Shown piece after piece: positions 1 through 14,700 of a DNA stretch of 64,000 nucleotides. The stretch is from Aldrovandia affinis. Lineage: Eukaryota; Chordata; Actinopteri; Notacanthiformes; Halosauridae. The DNA lies in assembly GCA_029706075.1 (NCBI GenBank), contig JAINUG010000308.1:186001-250000 (forward strand), written 5' to 3'. Made by a program: the position numbers and the translations under genes. The notes beneath the pieces are model-generated. The model searched no databases. It was not told the origin of the DNA and saw only the letters and a program-made list of their open reading frames with translations. Positions within the stretch are counted from its first letter, which is position 1, and every line of letters starts with the position of its first letter.

Positions 1-917
1 AGTATTTTGTATTTTGATCTGATACATTTATTTGAGGGGTATTTTGTATTTTGTAACAAGATACATTTTGATGCATCTTTGCCCATCTCTGCTTACAACT
101 ATGTTAAGGGGACGACGACAATGGACAATGTATACATTTCCTGTTTTATAACTGACGTGTCAGAAAATATACACCATCAGGGTGTATTCGTTTTTATTAC
201 TTTGTTTTACAATACGAAGAGAAGTAAAAATAGCCTATTTGTTCAGATGAGACTGGTACAGCGTGATAGACGTATCGAAACAGCGCCCGCCATTTCGGTA
301 TTTTTTTTGTTTTGCAAAACATTTTACCATATCATCATAACACATACACTGATATGATATCACTGCAGGCAGAAACCGCATGCATCATCTGGGTTGTATT
401 TTGCGTGTTATGCATTTTAGCGATGTCTGCCTGATTCATGAATGTTACTTTGCGAACCGCCGCGTGTCGGTGTCGGAAAATGCATAGATCCCGCCAATCA
501 CGTAAATGTTTACAAATGTTTGCATTTAATGTTGAAGGTCTACACTATGACAATCATCATGCTGCAAACAAAAGCATGTATTTACAAGAAATTCTGTAAA
601 TCCAGGGATGCACTGGGGTGGCACCACTACTGTCAAAATGGTTTGGTATTTTACGATTTATTTACTGTTCAGTACCATTGTTTTAATTTCTCGTTATAGG
701 TGACTTATTCATTTTGCATGATACCATACATAATGCTTTATTGGTTATCAGTTTTGATTTTTGTTTATTTATTTTGTAATCGTATCCGAGTAGGTGAGAC
801 AGCCTTATATTGGCTAGTAAAATTCACGTTTCCATGTGTATCCCTTCTACGTTGTGAGATAAATGACAACTTTACCAAATTGACTTTGCCATTCAAATTT
901 GTTGATGCTTTACTTAC
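1..917. other. gatad1 intron 2, no exon seen
   Basis: This AT-rich stretch lies downstream of gatad1 exon 2 on the minus strand. I searched it for the next GATAD1 exon (the KGVYYQIGDVV region) and did not find it. The open frames at 7-357 and 442-699 on the plus strand show no recognisable protein and have no splice context. Confidence 0.5.
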
Positions 918-1612
918 ATTTTTAAGCTTGAATATGTGTCTTCTACCCTTTCCTTTTGTAGACACCTTCTTCTCGGAGGCGGGAGCCTTGTACTTTGTGC
1001 TTCTCAATCTTGCCGATCTCCGATGGATTTCCTGTTTAGACTAAAAGTCAAATATTTCGTGTAAGTCGTAAACATTACTTTAGTCTCTTTCGCCAGCTAA
1101 CGTCACATGCATCGTATAAATTTTTTTATTTTTTTGACCAAGACGGCGTTTCACGAAAAACATACCGCTTGAAAAAAGAGCTAACGTTACACTAGCTTCC
1201 ATAGCTAGTTAGCCTTCAAGCTAGCTAATTTAAAGGAAAAAATACTTATTCCTACGAAAGTGAAGACAAGACTGTCACAACTAAACACATCTGTAACCAC
1301 ATAGCTAAAAAGCTACTTCGACTTGCGCAAATACTTTTACAATAAATGTGAAAGCCACACTAGTGATAACTAGTGAACTAACGTTATTGATCTCTAAAGA
1401 AATACTGAGGGAACCCTGATGTTATGGCAGACCTGCTTAACACCGCCATTGTTCTGTTGTGTGTTGGAGGAGGCCGAAGGTCCCGTTGCTCCAGTGCTGG
1501 CATTTTTCCCTGTACAGTTGTTGCACAGAATCTCTCCCTGGTTTCCCTTCTTCCACATAGAAGACGAGTTTGTCTTACAAACGGCACAACATGGCTTTAA
1601 ACCCAGCGGCAT
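918..1612 (-). CDS. gatad1: GATA zinc finger domain protein 1, 5' part (exons 1 and 2)
   Basis: GATAD1 is a nuclear protein that binds chromatin together with H3K4me3-associated complexes. Exon 1 is 1433-1612, read leftward from the ATG at 1612. It opens MPLGLKPCC and holds a GATA-type finger: CAVC at residues 9-12 and CNNC about 20 residues on. It ends at a CAG|gt donor. Exon 2 is 918-1031 (acceptor aacag at 1032, donor AAT|gtaagt). It begins EIHRRSARLR and carries the basic stretch KKVSTKGKGRRHIFKLK, which is near identical to my memory of the human protein. Both exons are in phase 0 (60 and 38 codons). The remaining roughly 170 codons are not visible to the left and must lie outside the window. 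The glycine-rich linker of the mammalian protein is replaced by a short Ser/Asn/Gln-rich one. The gene is head to head with cndp2. Confidence 0.9.
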
Positions 1613-3035
1613 CTTGACTTCACGCTTGGGAGCGCTTGTAGAGGGAACTAGCTAGCTAGCACTACTTAACTAGAGTGAGTGTCTGTTTAACATTTACCTG
1701 TCGCACAATCGAAATGCGTAGTTTTCTAGCTTGCTACTTAACTACATGTTGTTCCTCACATTTCGAAAGTTAATTACTTGCTGTAGCTCTTGACGTACCC
1801 ACATTGAGTGAACATGAACAAATACCCATGCATTAAGCAGTTAAACTAGCAAATTTAAGAGGATGAACTTCCGGTGTCACCGAAGAGCATAATTTTCTAA
1901 ATAAAAGCGCAAGCTTTATCCATAAATACACTGCATTTTAACATCAATGGACTCCAAATAAATAAAGATGGAAAGCAAAAAGCATATTCTCTTTATAACA
2001 TAACCAAACAAAATGTATTGGCTCACGTGGCCTTTCTCAAGACAGAGTATCTGGACATCAATTGATTGCTGGTACATCAATCGTATAACTTACATTATAT
2101 TACAATGTCATTCACCTTATGTACACCACCATGCTCAGTTTCTCCTTCTGAGTCAGAAAAGCTGAAAGCCATCACTGTAAGTGTGTGTTTACATCAGAGC
2201 GGAGCACGCGATTGGCTGGTGTACTGCCTGAAGTTATAATTTATATTATAGCGAATTTTGGAACACATTTTTTAATTAATATAAGTGACGATGCCAACAC
2301 ATTCAACTCAATGGGGAAATTGTATATAGTTATAAACAAAACGCAGCTATTCCCTCACCAGTGATCGATTAAATTCACAATTTAGGGTCTCGGGCCACAG
2401 TCTATGATAGCAGTCTCCCATCGCGTCTCCGATATCCGGCCCAGTAGACGGCGGTAACGCAACTGCAAGGTGTTTGAAAATACATTAATCACCATCGAAG
2501 AAGAAATATCAGGAGCCTATTGGTGGTTGTGCTGAGGAAGGAAATTGCACGTGTCTTTACCCACAAAAATCAGCGGTACATTTCGGGGAGTAAGTGTAGA
2601 AGATCATTAATTTAATAATGTAAATGTGTTTAATTCATAGCTAGCAAGTTCATTTAATTTTGTGCAAGAGGAACATTGAGGAATTGCATGTATTCTGTTA
2701 TTTTCGGTTATTGTACTTTAGTTACTTTGTCACCAGTTTGAGATGGCTAGTCAGTTATTTGTGGATTAGATAAATAGCTGCCTGATGAAACATATCAACG
2801 TATTCGGTCTATTCTGAATAACCTTCTGTCAATTGTTCTGCAACTGCTTCCAGTGCAAGAGGGATGTTGCATCACCTTATACAGCTTTTAAGGGACATTC
2901 ATACGGCTGCACTTTGTCTTTCGTGTGGCTGTAGTTAGTGATAAAATCGTGATCTTTGGTACGATGCGTGTAGACAGCGATTAATACACTGATTTGTATC
3001 TCCGTCTCTAGACTCCAAAAGCTTGCTGCGTTCAG
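1613..3035. other. gatad1-cndp2 intergenic region
   Basis: This is the shared upstream region of two divergent genes. It contains several copies of the palindromic AGCTAGCTAG type near 1190-1230 and 1650-1660, but no gene. No tRNA or SINE body was recognised. Confidence 0.5.
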
Positions 3036-3100
3036 CGTGGGCGGAGTCTAGCTTTATGGTCGTTTTATAAGTAGCCTATAGAAAGTAACTTCTTCTCTGT
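3036..3100 (+). promoter_or_regulatory. candidate cndp2 core promoter (GC box and TATA-like)
   Basis: A GC box (gggcgg, 3039-3044) lies about 20 bp before a TATA-like ttataa (3065-3070). This places a start site near 3095-3105 and gives a 5' UTR of about 60-70 nt before the ATG at 3165. The spacing is right for a polymerase II core promoter, but the call is inference from motifs only. Confidence 0.45.
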
Positions 3101-3164
3101 TGGTTCTTAGCTGGCACATATTGCTTGCACCTTGTGACAGCGGTAACCTGGTTTAGTGGTCAAG

Positions 3165-6100
3165 ATGTCTTTCCTTCCAGCGCTGTTTAAGTATGTGGAT
3201 GAACACCAGGATCTCTACATTGAGGTAAGGAATTTGACATTGTGCAATCATTGTACATGGAGTATTCCAGTATGTGTAACATAATAGAATTTCGAATTTG
3301 CCACGATATTTTTTATCGGCCCATACGGTGTTTCGTGAATATTCCCATTATTTTGTGTGAGTTTTCCCCCTTTAGTCAAAATGTAAGCGAGCGGGTGGGG
3401 AACCACTCCAAAAACCATGAGAATTTGGCTCAAGCTCCCAACACAACCGGTATATCAACGTTATGTAAGGAATAAATCATGACAGGCTGTGCAGTTGTAT
3501 GGAACTAAACCATGAAAGGGTGTGGCATACAGTCCCAAGGCAAAGCTGAGAAGCTTATTTTCAGTTTTGAATCGAATGTTCAATTGAAATAGAATGTTGC
3601 ATTCCTAGTGTAAAGGAGGAAGCTTTTCAAAAATATAATTGTAAAAAAAAGTTGTTTTTTTATCATATATAACCAAGTAGACAAACAGTCGTGATAATAT
3701 TATGTTAATTAATGTAGTATGTGGGGAAGTTTGCTCAAGGAACTGAGCTGAGGTGCTACCAAAATAAGGCTACATGTAGACACTTGCTCTCGGGGAAATA
3801 ATATGCGTTAGGTGATATATCAAGAAAAGAGTCTGAGTCCAGTAGTAATGCAAAACTGACCACGCGAGTAGCCACTTTATTAAAGAAAGAAGCGATAATT
3901 ATCCATACTCCATACACCGCACAGCTATGGATAATATCGGTAGCAAACCTCCGTGTTCCATACACCGCACAACTACGGAGGATGCCCAAAAAGAACCCTT
4001 TGCTGATCAACCGCGTCCTCAGAAGGACACGAGAGACCATTAAAACGCCTTCCGAAGATGTCGTAATCAATCAGGACATAACAGTCCACTTTACACATGG
4101 CTTGACGAACACTTCATCAAACACACTGGGCATACTGGTCACCGTGGCTCTAACATTAACTGTCCGCGACCAGCTAGCTAACACAAGCACATAACAATAA
4201 TAACACATACATGAAAGATTAACGGAACAAATAAGCATTTAACATTTAAATGAGCAACCCTCCCAGGTTCCCTACAATATGTTGAACAATGTCTGGCTAG
4301 ACCGTATGTTGTGTATTCTTGTGTTATCAATATAGCCCCCTGCCCCCCAAAACTTGAAAGTGTATTGGGGAAATCATGAAATGTATAAGCACTATTGCAC
4401 AACAGTGCTATTTCTTTCTGATATGTTGTTGCTCTATGTACCCCTGTAGCACCAACATTTTTAAATAACATTCATGGTTTAAAATATTAATCCAGAATAC
4501 TGCCCCCGAGCTGAGCTGTAAATATCAGAGGCTGAATGGTAGGTTGGTTTAATCATCAAAAAGATAGCATTTTCATTAGCAATCAATATCTGCTATTTTA
4601 ATGCCGTGCAGATTATCTTATCTTTACATTGGCAATAAAAATGTTGCAAGCATGGAGAACACATAATGAATCAAACAGGCTGAAAGTAACTTGGTTAAAG
4701 GTGACAATTCAGCCTTCTATATTTCCAGCAAAAATGGAGGCTCAGTGCATTTCACTGTCATTTGGCCAGTGTTACTGTTGTGTTTCTTTCAAATTCAGTT
4801 TGTCCCTGCCACAAAATCCAATAGCAAAAACATGTTGCATGTTTATTTTCCGCCATGGCGATGCAAAAATGAAGACTTGCATTTTTACCTGTTTATTAAA
4901 ATATAAATTGTTTGTAGTTCGCCACAAGTGCTGGAGGGACTTGGGGCACACATTCAGTAATATAATGCTACAACATAAATCACATCATGTATACCAAGTA
5001 TTTTAGAGGCAATTTATATCTGTAAATACTGCACTTTCTTAAGCCGGGTAATAATGTAATTGCAATTAGCCAACTTTAATCCTTTTTGTTTGGAAGTATC
5101 CAGTCAGCCACAGCACAGTTTATGCGTCCTTCCACAGTCCTGGGTTGAGGACTACCGGTGAATGTATCTATGAAAAGGCAGTTACTCCTGGCACGAAGAA
5201 AAAAATATTCTGTGTAATAATTGCTGAAACAATGAGCAACAATATTAATTCAAACATAAAAAAATCATAAGGCATAATAATGTTACTGTACAGGTTGTGT
5301 TGGAGGTTTTGGGAGGAAATATTTCCATTTTTAACGTAAAAGAAAAATATTATTCCACTACATCACGTTCTGTGGATATATAGCCCAGCTATTTATAAAA
5401 AATGAAATCATTTTTAAAGCAACTAAAGGTTATTTTACATGGCTTTTCACATGGTTAATGAACCTTCACTTTTCTTACCAGCTCAAACGACATCCATTTA
5501 AATGTGCGTGATTGTACAGGGGTTACACTCCTATAGGTGGCCAAACTAATTTGTTTATCCAGGCAATCAGCTTTCAAGAAAGTCTGGCATGATCCACTAG
5601 AAATACAAATGCATACAGCTACCTTAGCCTTGTAGAGTGTGGGTGCACCCCTTAGGATGGGAACTCAAAATGTAGACAAAAAAAGGCTAGTAAAATTACA
5701 TCATGATTCATGAGAAAAACAGCACAATTTATGAAGCCTGTTGAGCAGGAAGTTCTGCAAACAAAATCAGTCACTACCACGAAACAGCATTGATCACATT
5801 TTCCAAACTTTTAGTGTTTGTTTCATCCACTATTGCACAAATAGAGTACTCCTTTTAAATTACTGTAGAAAAAGGGTGAACATTATTGCATTTTGCAGTC
5901 TTTTGTTAAAATGCAATGGATCACATATTTAAATGCTTTAAAATTGCAGATTGGGCTGTTATTAACTTTGGAAGAACTTGTCACATAAAAAAAAATACAG
6001 CAAAGAAAGAATGGGTAGCAACAGTGTATCTTCATAGCTGTAGTCAGTCAGTGTTTTTTCAAGCCCCTTGTTTTAGAGAAATACAACTCGGAAACTGAAG

Positions 6101-7789
6101 CACTGGACCCACAGGCATTGGGCTCTGTAATTTTGTGTTAATGCCCCTGACCCCCTGTCTGTCCTACAGCGCTTGGCACAGTGGGTTGCTGTGCCGAGTG
6201 TGTCGGCCTGGCCAGAGAAGCGTGGGGAGATCAAGAAGATGATGGAAATGGCTGCCAAAGACATTGAGACACTGGGGGGTACAGTGGAGCTGGTGGACAT
6301 TGGAAAACAGAAGGTGAGGTTGCAGATTGCATGATTTAGGGTTTTTTTTTGGCTCTAGGTTTCATGGCTATTTTGCCCTTTCCTTCAAGCCAGGGGATAG
6401 TGTTGTCCCCTGACTTGAAGGAAAGCTTCAATGATGGAAAACGATGCACCACCCATAAAAAAAACAGAAGGAGCCTCTTTAAAAATACAATTTAAGAGAA
6501 CACCAAAGCAGCACAAAAGCACTCTATACATAGTCCATACCCATACTTTGTTAAGACTCAGGTTTGCCTTCAGCAGCCACACCTTACTTAAATAGCCTAT
6601 ATTGGCTCAGTTGGAACTCATCGGTTCTGGCGTTCTCATACACAGTCAAATTAAATGGTTGGTGTAGATCAACTTTGAGATTTGTAAATTGAACAGAGTG
6701 AAACATTACCTTCCCCTTCTCCCTGTCCCACAAACTGCCAGCTGGCTAAACTGGCTTGTATAAAGTCCAGTTGTCTCAAAATTATCCACAAGAGTTCTGG
6801 CAGCAAAACAGGCAACATTGTTGGCAACTTCCTCGTGGTCCTCACCTAACAGAAGGAATTCTGCCTCCAGATTCTTGGACAGCCCAACCTCCCGCCTTGC
6901 ACCTGGGGGTTAACAAATTACTCTCCCCTTCAGCTTCAACCAGTATTTAGGGCTTTTGAGCCTATCTTGTAACAGAAGGTCCTGCACATTTGACAAACAT
7001 ACAATTACTCAATTAACATCCATTCCAATTCAAATGGTTTGACAAATGTAAACATTTAGCACTTAGGATTCCTAGCCAACAACGTGCAGTTTTAAAGATA
7101 GGTGAAGGCTCATCTTCCACAGCCTTCTCTATCCATATGTTTGTGATTGCAGCTCCACAGCCTTGACTGAGATTACATCACATTGTTCTAGTCACACCGA
7201 TCAGTGTCCTACGATAAACATAGAAACATTACTCTTTTTCTTTTTAATTTCCCCATTCTCTCCATCCTTCATCCTGGAACAAAGACCCCTCATTGCTCTT
7301 CACAGTTTGCTTTTGTTGATGACCTATTCTGGCATGCTCTGACTTTAATCTTGACCTATTTTTGTTTCATTATGGGGTTTTGTAAGGGTGTGGTGAATAT
7401 TAGCCCTCAGTATTGCTGTCAACCAAAATAAAATCTTGTTTTCAATTATGAACAACAAGTGTGTGACTTCAGCAGGCATAAATCAGACATTGGTTGCCTT
7501 TTAGTTTGAGCTGTATCTGCTTCCTGCTTTGGTGACCATGTCCTGTTCGTCCTGCTTTACTTCCTTTTAGCTCCCAGGTGGAGAAGAGATCCCTCTGCCA
7601 CCTATTATCCTTGGACATCTGGGTTCGGACCCAGGAAAAAAGACTGTGTGCATCTATGGCCACCTGGATGTACAACCAGCCAATATTGATGATGGGTGGG
7701 ACACTGAACCCTTCACCCTGGTGGAGAAGGATGGTGAGAACCTGCATACAGTCTTATTTCAGATGCCGTGTAGACATTAAAATCCCATA

Positions 7790-7831
<42 letters not shown>

Positions 7832-10800
7832 GCCATTTAGCAGACACTTTTATCCAAAGCGACTTACAGTAAGTCAATGCATACATTTTTCAGTGAACCC
7901 ACAACCTAAGTGTTGCTCTATCTACTGAGCCACACAGAACCGCACACCCATGCTGCTGTCACAATTGTCATCAAACTTGTTAAGTTAAGTTGATTGAAGG
8001 AGTAGCCATTTTATACCTTGTGAGCCCCAAACTAGGGATGCTAATTTTAAGAAATTTCCATGATCGATCGTCACCCACGTTAACAAACAATTAATTGATT
8101 CATCTTCTTAAAAAAAAATAACAACAGCAAAATGTAGCGTATGACAGAAAATACAAAATGCACGCTTTATTCAAACTTTTGAGACACGGGCCTATTTTAA
8201 CAGCATAAAACGATAAGAATTATGAAGGAAACCCTATTCAGTAGGCCTAACAACGAAAACAATATTCCTTTTGAAATGAAAAGGGCTGTCCAACAGTGGA
8301 GGCTTGGCAACTTGGTAAAAAAAAAAAAAAAAAGCCTATGATTTCACCAAAAACGCGGAAGTAACATTAGGCGTGCTTAGTGAATTCAAGAGAACACGCT
8401 ATTGTCGGCTGAGGTAACGTTAAGCTATACAAAATATTTTGTGAAATATTGCCAAATATATTTAATAAAATCAATTGCCGCCCCGATGGCACTCCCGACC
8501 AGAGCCGACTCTGGCGCGACGGGGAATCAAACCCCGGTCGCCGTGGCCAGCGTCGGACATTGAAACCACTAGACCACGCGGGAGGCCGATCGATCAAATT
8601 CTTAACGGCGATTCATTGATCATCGATTAATCATTAACATCCCTACCCCAAACATTATAAATGTATCTAACTGACCAATAGGTATTTCTTTATTTCTTTA
8701 TTATAGAAGGAATGAAAGGCCATTTAATTAGATTAAGATGCACATTGCCTACGTGAGTAATCTGGTGTTTTTAAGGCCCCTGAGAAATTACCGGAGCAGT
8801 AAAGTGCACATCTGGGTTTATAGCTTGATGTCAAAGTACAGTGAATTGGAGTTAGGTAGATAGGTTTCTTGTCGTGGGCGTGGATATCTGTCAATGTGTG
8901 TAATTTAAGCATACAGCAGTTCAGTAGAGTCCAGGGCTGCATTGTCATTTTTCACTTTCTATTAGTAATCCAATAGCCATCAGTTCATTTTATGGCGTAG
9001 TCTAATAAAATGACTACACCATGCACAAGCTGTGGTGAACAGAGTTGCCAGATGCCAAATCCTCCCTCTGAGCACAAAAAAGCTGTATCAGCATTAGTCT
9101 CCTCTACAGGAAAGCTATCTAGCAAAGGTCTCATGTTTCTGTTTTTGCTGACAGAATGGAAACGTGGCCACAGCTCTGTCTTGTGACTGAGATGACAATG
9201 ATATTGCTCAATTCTGACCACAACGAGCTACTCGAGGTGACTGCTATTTCCTCACTGTGGCTGCTGTGCAGGCTGGACAGCAATTAGAATTCTCCCCAGC
9301 CATGCATTCTAAATGTTGCAGTCTTTAAAAAAAAATATAATATTTGTTTATATATAAAACAATGAAAATGTCTGTGCGTGTATGTATGTATTACAGACAA
9401 ACACTATGTTTTAAGTTACAGAGCTAACACTGCTGAAAAAGCAGGGAAATGTATAAATAAAAGCTTGAAAGCAACAAAATGTGAAAATTGTGCAAGGCAC
9501 TATAAAATGTATATACATACACACACACACAGTATACCCCTGCAGAACCAACTCCTGCAAATGCGATTTACAGGATCACCAACCTCATTTATATGTCAAT
9601 ATATAATTGGAGAGGCGTGCTGAAAATACTGTCTGCAAAAACAGTTATGGTCTCCATTGAGGAAAAACATTTTTGGAGAAGGGCGTGGCAAGAGAAGATA
9701 TCTCAATTCGGGATAGGTAAAAGTACAGTAAGACATTTAAAACTAGGCAGATGCCATAAAAATGTAGAAACTATTTTCGGTCATAAATTAGCCTTTTTAA
9801 AGTGGTTTCTTGAATAGATTAATTTGCGCATATTCACATTTTGAAATTGTGTCGACTCATGTTTATTTTAAATCTTACTGGTTTATAAGACCTTTCATAT
9901 TTTCATATTTCCGTTTTGGGATAAAAATATTTTTTCAATTATATTAGTATAGAATTTCCCCATTTTTTGAGCAAACAATATAGCTTATTGCCTGTATTAT
10001 TTATTTTATACAGCCTTCTTTGCTCATCTTTATCAAGAATATGAAGAGATTTTGGAGGGTAAAATCAAAGATTTTATGCTTCTGCTGAACTGGTATTACC
10101 AGTGCTGACTGAGGCCGGCGGCCCTGCAGGGCCTCACCATAATTGGCTGTTGCGGCACCCAAACTGAGTGTTTCGGTCTCCTGAATTGGATGTTGTACGG
10201 ATGAGACGGGATTGGGCATTCCAAACTGGGAGGAAAGGAAACGGGAGGAAAAAAAGAGTGCTGAAAAAAAGGTGCACTGTAACCCAAATGAAAAATATGA
10301 TTCATTTAATATGAACAACTTATGACCGTTGAAAACAAGTTTAATTCCCATTTTGATCAGCAAATCATAAGGTGCACTGTTTAATTGGGATATGGATTAT
10401 GTTGGAATAATACATTTCATATAACATTATCTAAATTATACATTTCATTATATATATGATTTATTTTATCAGAATAAATCGTACTTTACAGCAACTGCAT
10501 TTGTCACCGTCTAGTTTCATGAGTGCCACTTGTCTATTTGTTTAATGCATTTTCTGACTGCCAACAAAAGTAGGTTGGATTTATTGGTCATTTTGCTTAA
10601 ATCTGTGACACCATTGCTGTTCCGGCTGCTGTTTTGCAGGGAAACTGTATGGACGAGGCTCCACTGATGACAAAGGCCCAGTGTTGGCTTGGTTTAACTG
10701 CATCGAGGCTTACCAGAAGATCCAGCAGGTACTAGTGGAAAGGGGAATCCAGCCGATCAGAAATGCTGATATTCATTGAAACTGAATCCATCCTCTGTCA

Positions 10801-11678
10801 CTACTTGCAACATTATCAAAGGTGCCCCGTATAGCCTAGGTTTATGAACTATGTATTGTTGATGAGGTTCAGGATTTCAGAATGAAGACCTGGGGCCTGA
10901 TGCCAACTCCACCAGCAGGGTTTTCCAAGTCTGTAGAACCTACCTTGGATTGGTTATTGGTTATATAAGCCCTATAGTCATTATCGTCATCATTAACATC
11001 ATCTATAATATATAAATGTTGGATGATTTTTAGGAAGATGTAGAAGGCAGCGTGACCGAAAAAAAGTTATTGTTTCCATAGCATCAAGCATAAGCAATCA
11101 AGAGCTTAATTTCATATAAGGGCAGTGTGAGAAGTTTGAATTATCATCTACAAGCCAAGCATTTGCTCGCCAATACCTAGCAGGCTAACTTAAAAAAAAC
11201 GTTTCTTAAGTTCTTAAAACGTAAATAAGTTTCTTAACTTTTCGTCACAGTTTCAAATTTCAATAAATATGTACTGTGTTCTGAGCAAAGAAAACAGTGT
11301 GATTTCATATTGAATGCACTCCATTAATTAAACTAAGAGGGAAAACCCACTTTTTTTTATCGGCTGAAAGTCTTACAGGGGGTAGACAAAATAATATAAA
11401 CAACAAATTAAAAGGGACATGAAGTGGATTTTTAACTAAATCACAATTAAAAAGTTGTCTGTGTTATAGTAAATGTGTTATATATTAATCTCAGTACTTA
11501 TTACCAGTATGTTTATGCTATAAAAGACGTTTTAAAATTAACACTTTCATGTGAGTTTCTAAAGCAACATGATAAATCTAACAGATGTTGAGAGGTCAAA
11601 TTGTTGGTGCCCAAATTGCAGAATTAGTTTGTTAGTTTAATGCGAGTTTGTTTCCATTTTGTCTATCTCCTGTGTGGA

Positions 11679-11713
<35 letters not shown>

Positions 11714-14700
11714 GTATATATTTATGATTCACAGAATAGATTCAAACAGAGACTCCCGAGTGGTGCCTCTAGCTAAAGCACTAGATCACACGTGCTGCTT
11801 GATCCACAATCAAATGCTGACCGTGCCAATACCGACCAGGAGTCCCACGGGGCAATGAATAATTGAGGGACGTGAACAAAGGCTGTCAGTCTTCAGGATT
11901 CCCCTCACTGTGCAAGAGCTACTCCTTTGTTCAAATGAGCACCTGCACTCTACCTGCACCAACTGCAAATGAAGTGTACTCTTCTGACACAATGATTGCG
12001 CGGCTCAACTGGTGGACTGTATAGTGACAAGAAGACTAATATTGTACAGCTTATGCAATCCTTCATAATATACTTTCATACACTTATCAAAAGAGTGTGT
12101 GTGCTTGAAAGAGTTTACCTATGTAAAGTTATTTTTACATTTTTTAAAAGATTGACCTCTCGTTTTGTCATGAATGTCCTCCTCTTTTGAAACAGGAACT
12201 ACCAATCAACATCAAGTTCTGCTTCGAGGGGATGGAGGAGTCCGGCTCAGAGGGGCTGGATGACCTGGTGTTTGCCCGGAAAGACTCCTTCTTCAAGGGT
12301 GTAGATTACGTCTGTATTTCAGACAACTACTGGCTGGGCAAGACCAAGCCGTGCATCACCTATGGCCTCAGGGGCATCTGCTACTTCTTCATTGAGGCGA
12401 GGCCCTCCTTCCATTTTCTTCTGTTTTTGACTGCTCTTCTTTGTGCATCATGTACAGAGATATGCATTCAGTTCATTTTTGACATGGACCATCTGTTCTG
12501 TTGTTGTCCACAGATGGAATGCAGTGATAAGGACCTCCACTCTGGTGTGTTTGGAGGCTCTGTACATGAAGCAATGACTGACCTTATTGCCTTGATGGGT
12601 GAGTTACAAGGCAGGCTTGTTGTAAATGCAGAGAGATGTTGTTGCTTCTGGTGAATTTATTGTATTATTTCAATCAGAGGGTTGCGTGGAGACCTTTGTG
12701 ACCGCTTTAGGCCACATGCTTAACATTGCTGTCATCTAGCAAAGCACCTCATTCATCTTTGTGTGAATAAATTGGGTTGAATTGCTGTGCAGGGTCGCTG
12801 GTGGATAAGAAGGGGAAAATCCTCATCCCAGGGATGTATGATGATGTAGCCCCTGTGACCGAGGAGGAGAAAAAGCTTTATGAGAAGATTGAGTTTGACA
12901 TGGATGAGTACTGCAAGGACGTGGGAGCCTGCAAACTGCTGCACCACACCAAGGTGGGGCCTGTTTTTGTCTTCTGTTAGGATCTGTCTCTTTCTCCCTT
13001 TCTTGTATGTTGACCTGTCAGTTAAGTTCAATACAGTATGCTTTAATAGGAGAAAGTATATTTTGTAAAGATTGCCTGAGTGTCCAACTCATGTCTGTGC
13101 AAGATTAACTTGTAGACTGGTATGAAAAGAAGCGATGGCTGACATCACGTATTTTGGAGGAGACCACATGCTTGTCTACACCCTCCGGAATTGACAGTGG
13201 AGGTTGCAGTGAGCATGTTAAGTTTTGTGGCTATAAAATGTCTTCTTTACAGGAAACCAAATTAGTGTGTCTGTAGTATATCAAATTTAGTTTGAATTTG
13301 TGGAAATGACAGCAAAGTTTCACCTTCAAATAAGTCATTAATTATTTTGTGCCTTTACACTGCCAGAGATCGAAAACATTTCTGGAGGTCCCGGGGGGGA
13401 TGCTTCATTTTTAAACAAGGGGCAAAGCACAGAGGGGCATCCTTTTCTACCAGAGTATCTATTGATGGTATTTCTCTAAGATCACTGGTAAGAAGACTTT
13501 GAAAACTGTGACCACCATGTATCAGGGTTTACCCCTGGTTCAAAGTGGTCCCATATCCATCTCATAATTGTATGGGTATGGCAAGCTCAGTTAAAAAAAG
13601 GTTTGGCAATTCTAAGATGTCCTTATCCATTGGGGGGTTGAAGAGTTTAAATGATAAGTCTGGCTTTCGTTCCTTGCTAAATACATTTTGCTAAGGCCTT
13701 TTCAATAACAGAGATTACTTTTTTAGTCATGTAAAAAGGAAGCATTTGTAAAGGGTACAACAGTTGTGGTACATTCGTTTTGATGAGATTTACATGACCT
13801 ATGAGAAACAGCGGGAGCTCAAGCTATTTTTCAAGATCAATTCTCACAGCTGATGTTATAGGAGTGAGTTTGTATAATTCCTGCACATTGACAGATATCT
13901 TAATTCCAAGATAAATGAAATCTGACGTTGGCCACTGGAAAGGAAAATTAGCAAAAACTGCTGGGACTCCAAAGTGACCCTGTGGGAGAGCCTCAGATTG
14001 ATAATTGAAATTATGATTGTAAAATTCGGTTATCGTGTGCCGTGCTGTTGACACTGTGAAACGAGCAAAATGTCGGCTGTGTGGGCACATTACAAGGTGT
14101 TGGAGAAAGACAACTGATTTGATATTTGTAAAGAATTTCAAGAGATTGAGATTTCAAGAGGAGGCAACTCAAGCAAGGATTTTAATACATCAAATCTGAT
14201 CAGCCATTTACAAGTAAGACATGTAGCACAGTACAACGAGTATGTGAAAAAATATTACAATAAAGGCTGTTCCATACATTTGTGTGATTGAATTTGTGCT
14301 CATTGAAAAGTATAATGAAGGGCAAAATTATTTTTGTCAGGGCACAAATAGGACAATAAATAATAAATTATGAGGTATCGGTATCTGATTCTGTTATTTC
14401 AATTATCAGTATCGGTCCAGGACTTTCATAACGGTGCTTCCCTAACCAAGATACTAACAGTTGGAGGACTATACAGGGTTCTGATCCTTTTGACGAAACT
14501 TTGCCCCAAGTTGAGTCAAGAACATTGAATAGGATTTCCACTCCATAATGTTTAAAAGGCGTCAAACATTTGTATGTGACTGTCTGTAATGAAACCTGTT
14601 TGATCAGCATTGATTAGTGTAGGTCAAAACTCCTCCAATCGTCTGGCTAAGAGCTTAGACATGGGTCTATATGAGCCAGAGATATGAGCAGGGTTTTTTT

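Noticed and set aside
765-1044. Plus-strand frame 700-1044 resembling a membrane protein
   Set aside because: It is the antisense shadow of gatad1 exon 2 and its intron; hydrophobicity comes from the reversed Lys-rich codons.
12187-12654. 155-codon plus-strand open frame as one exon
   Set aside because: It is two cndp2 exons and the open GC-AG intron between them; family alignment requires removal of 12397-12513.
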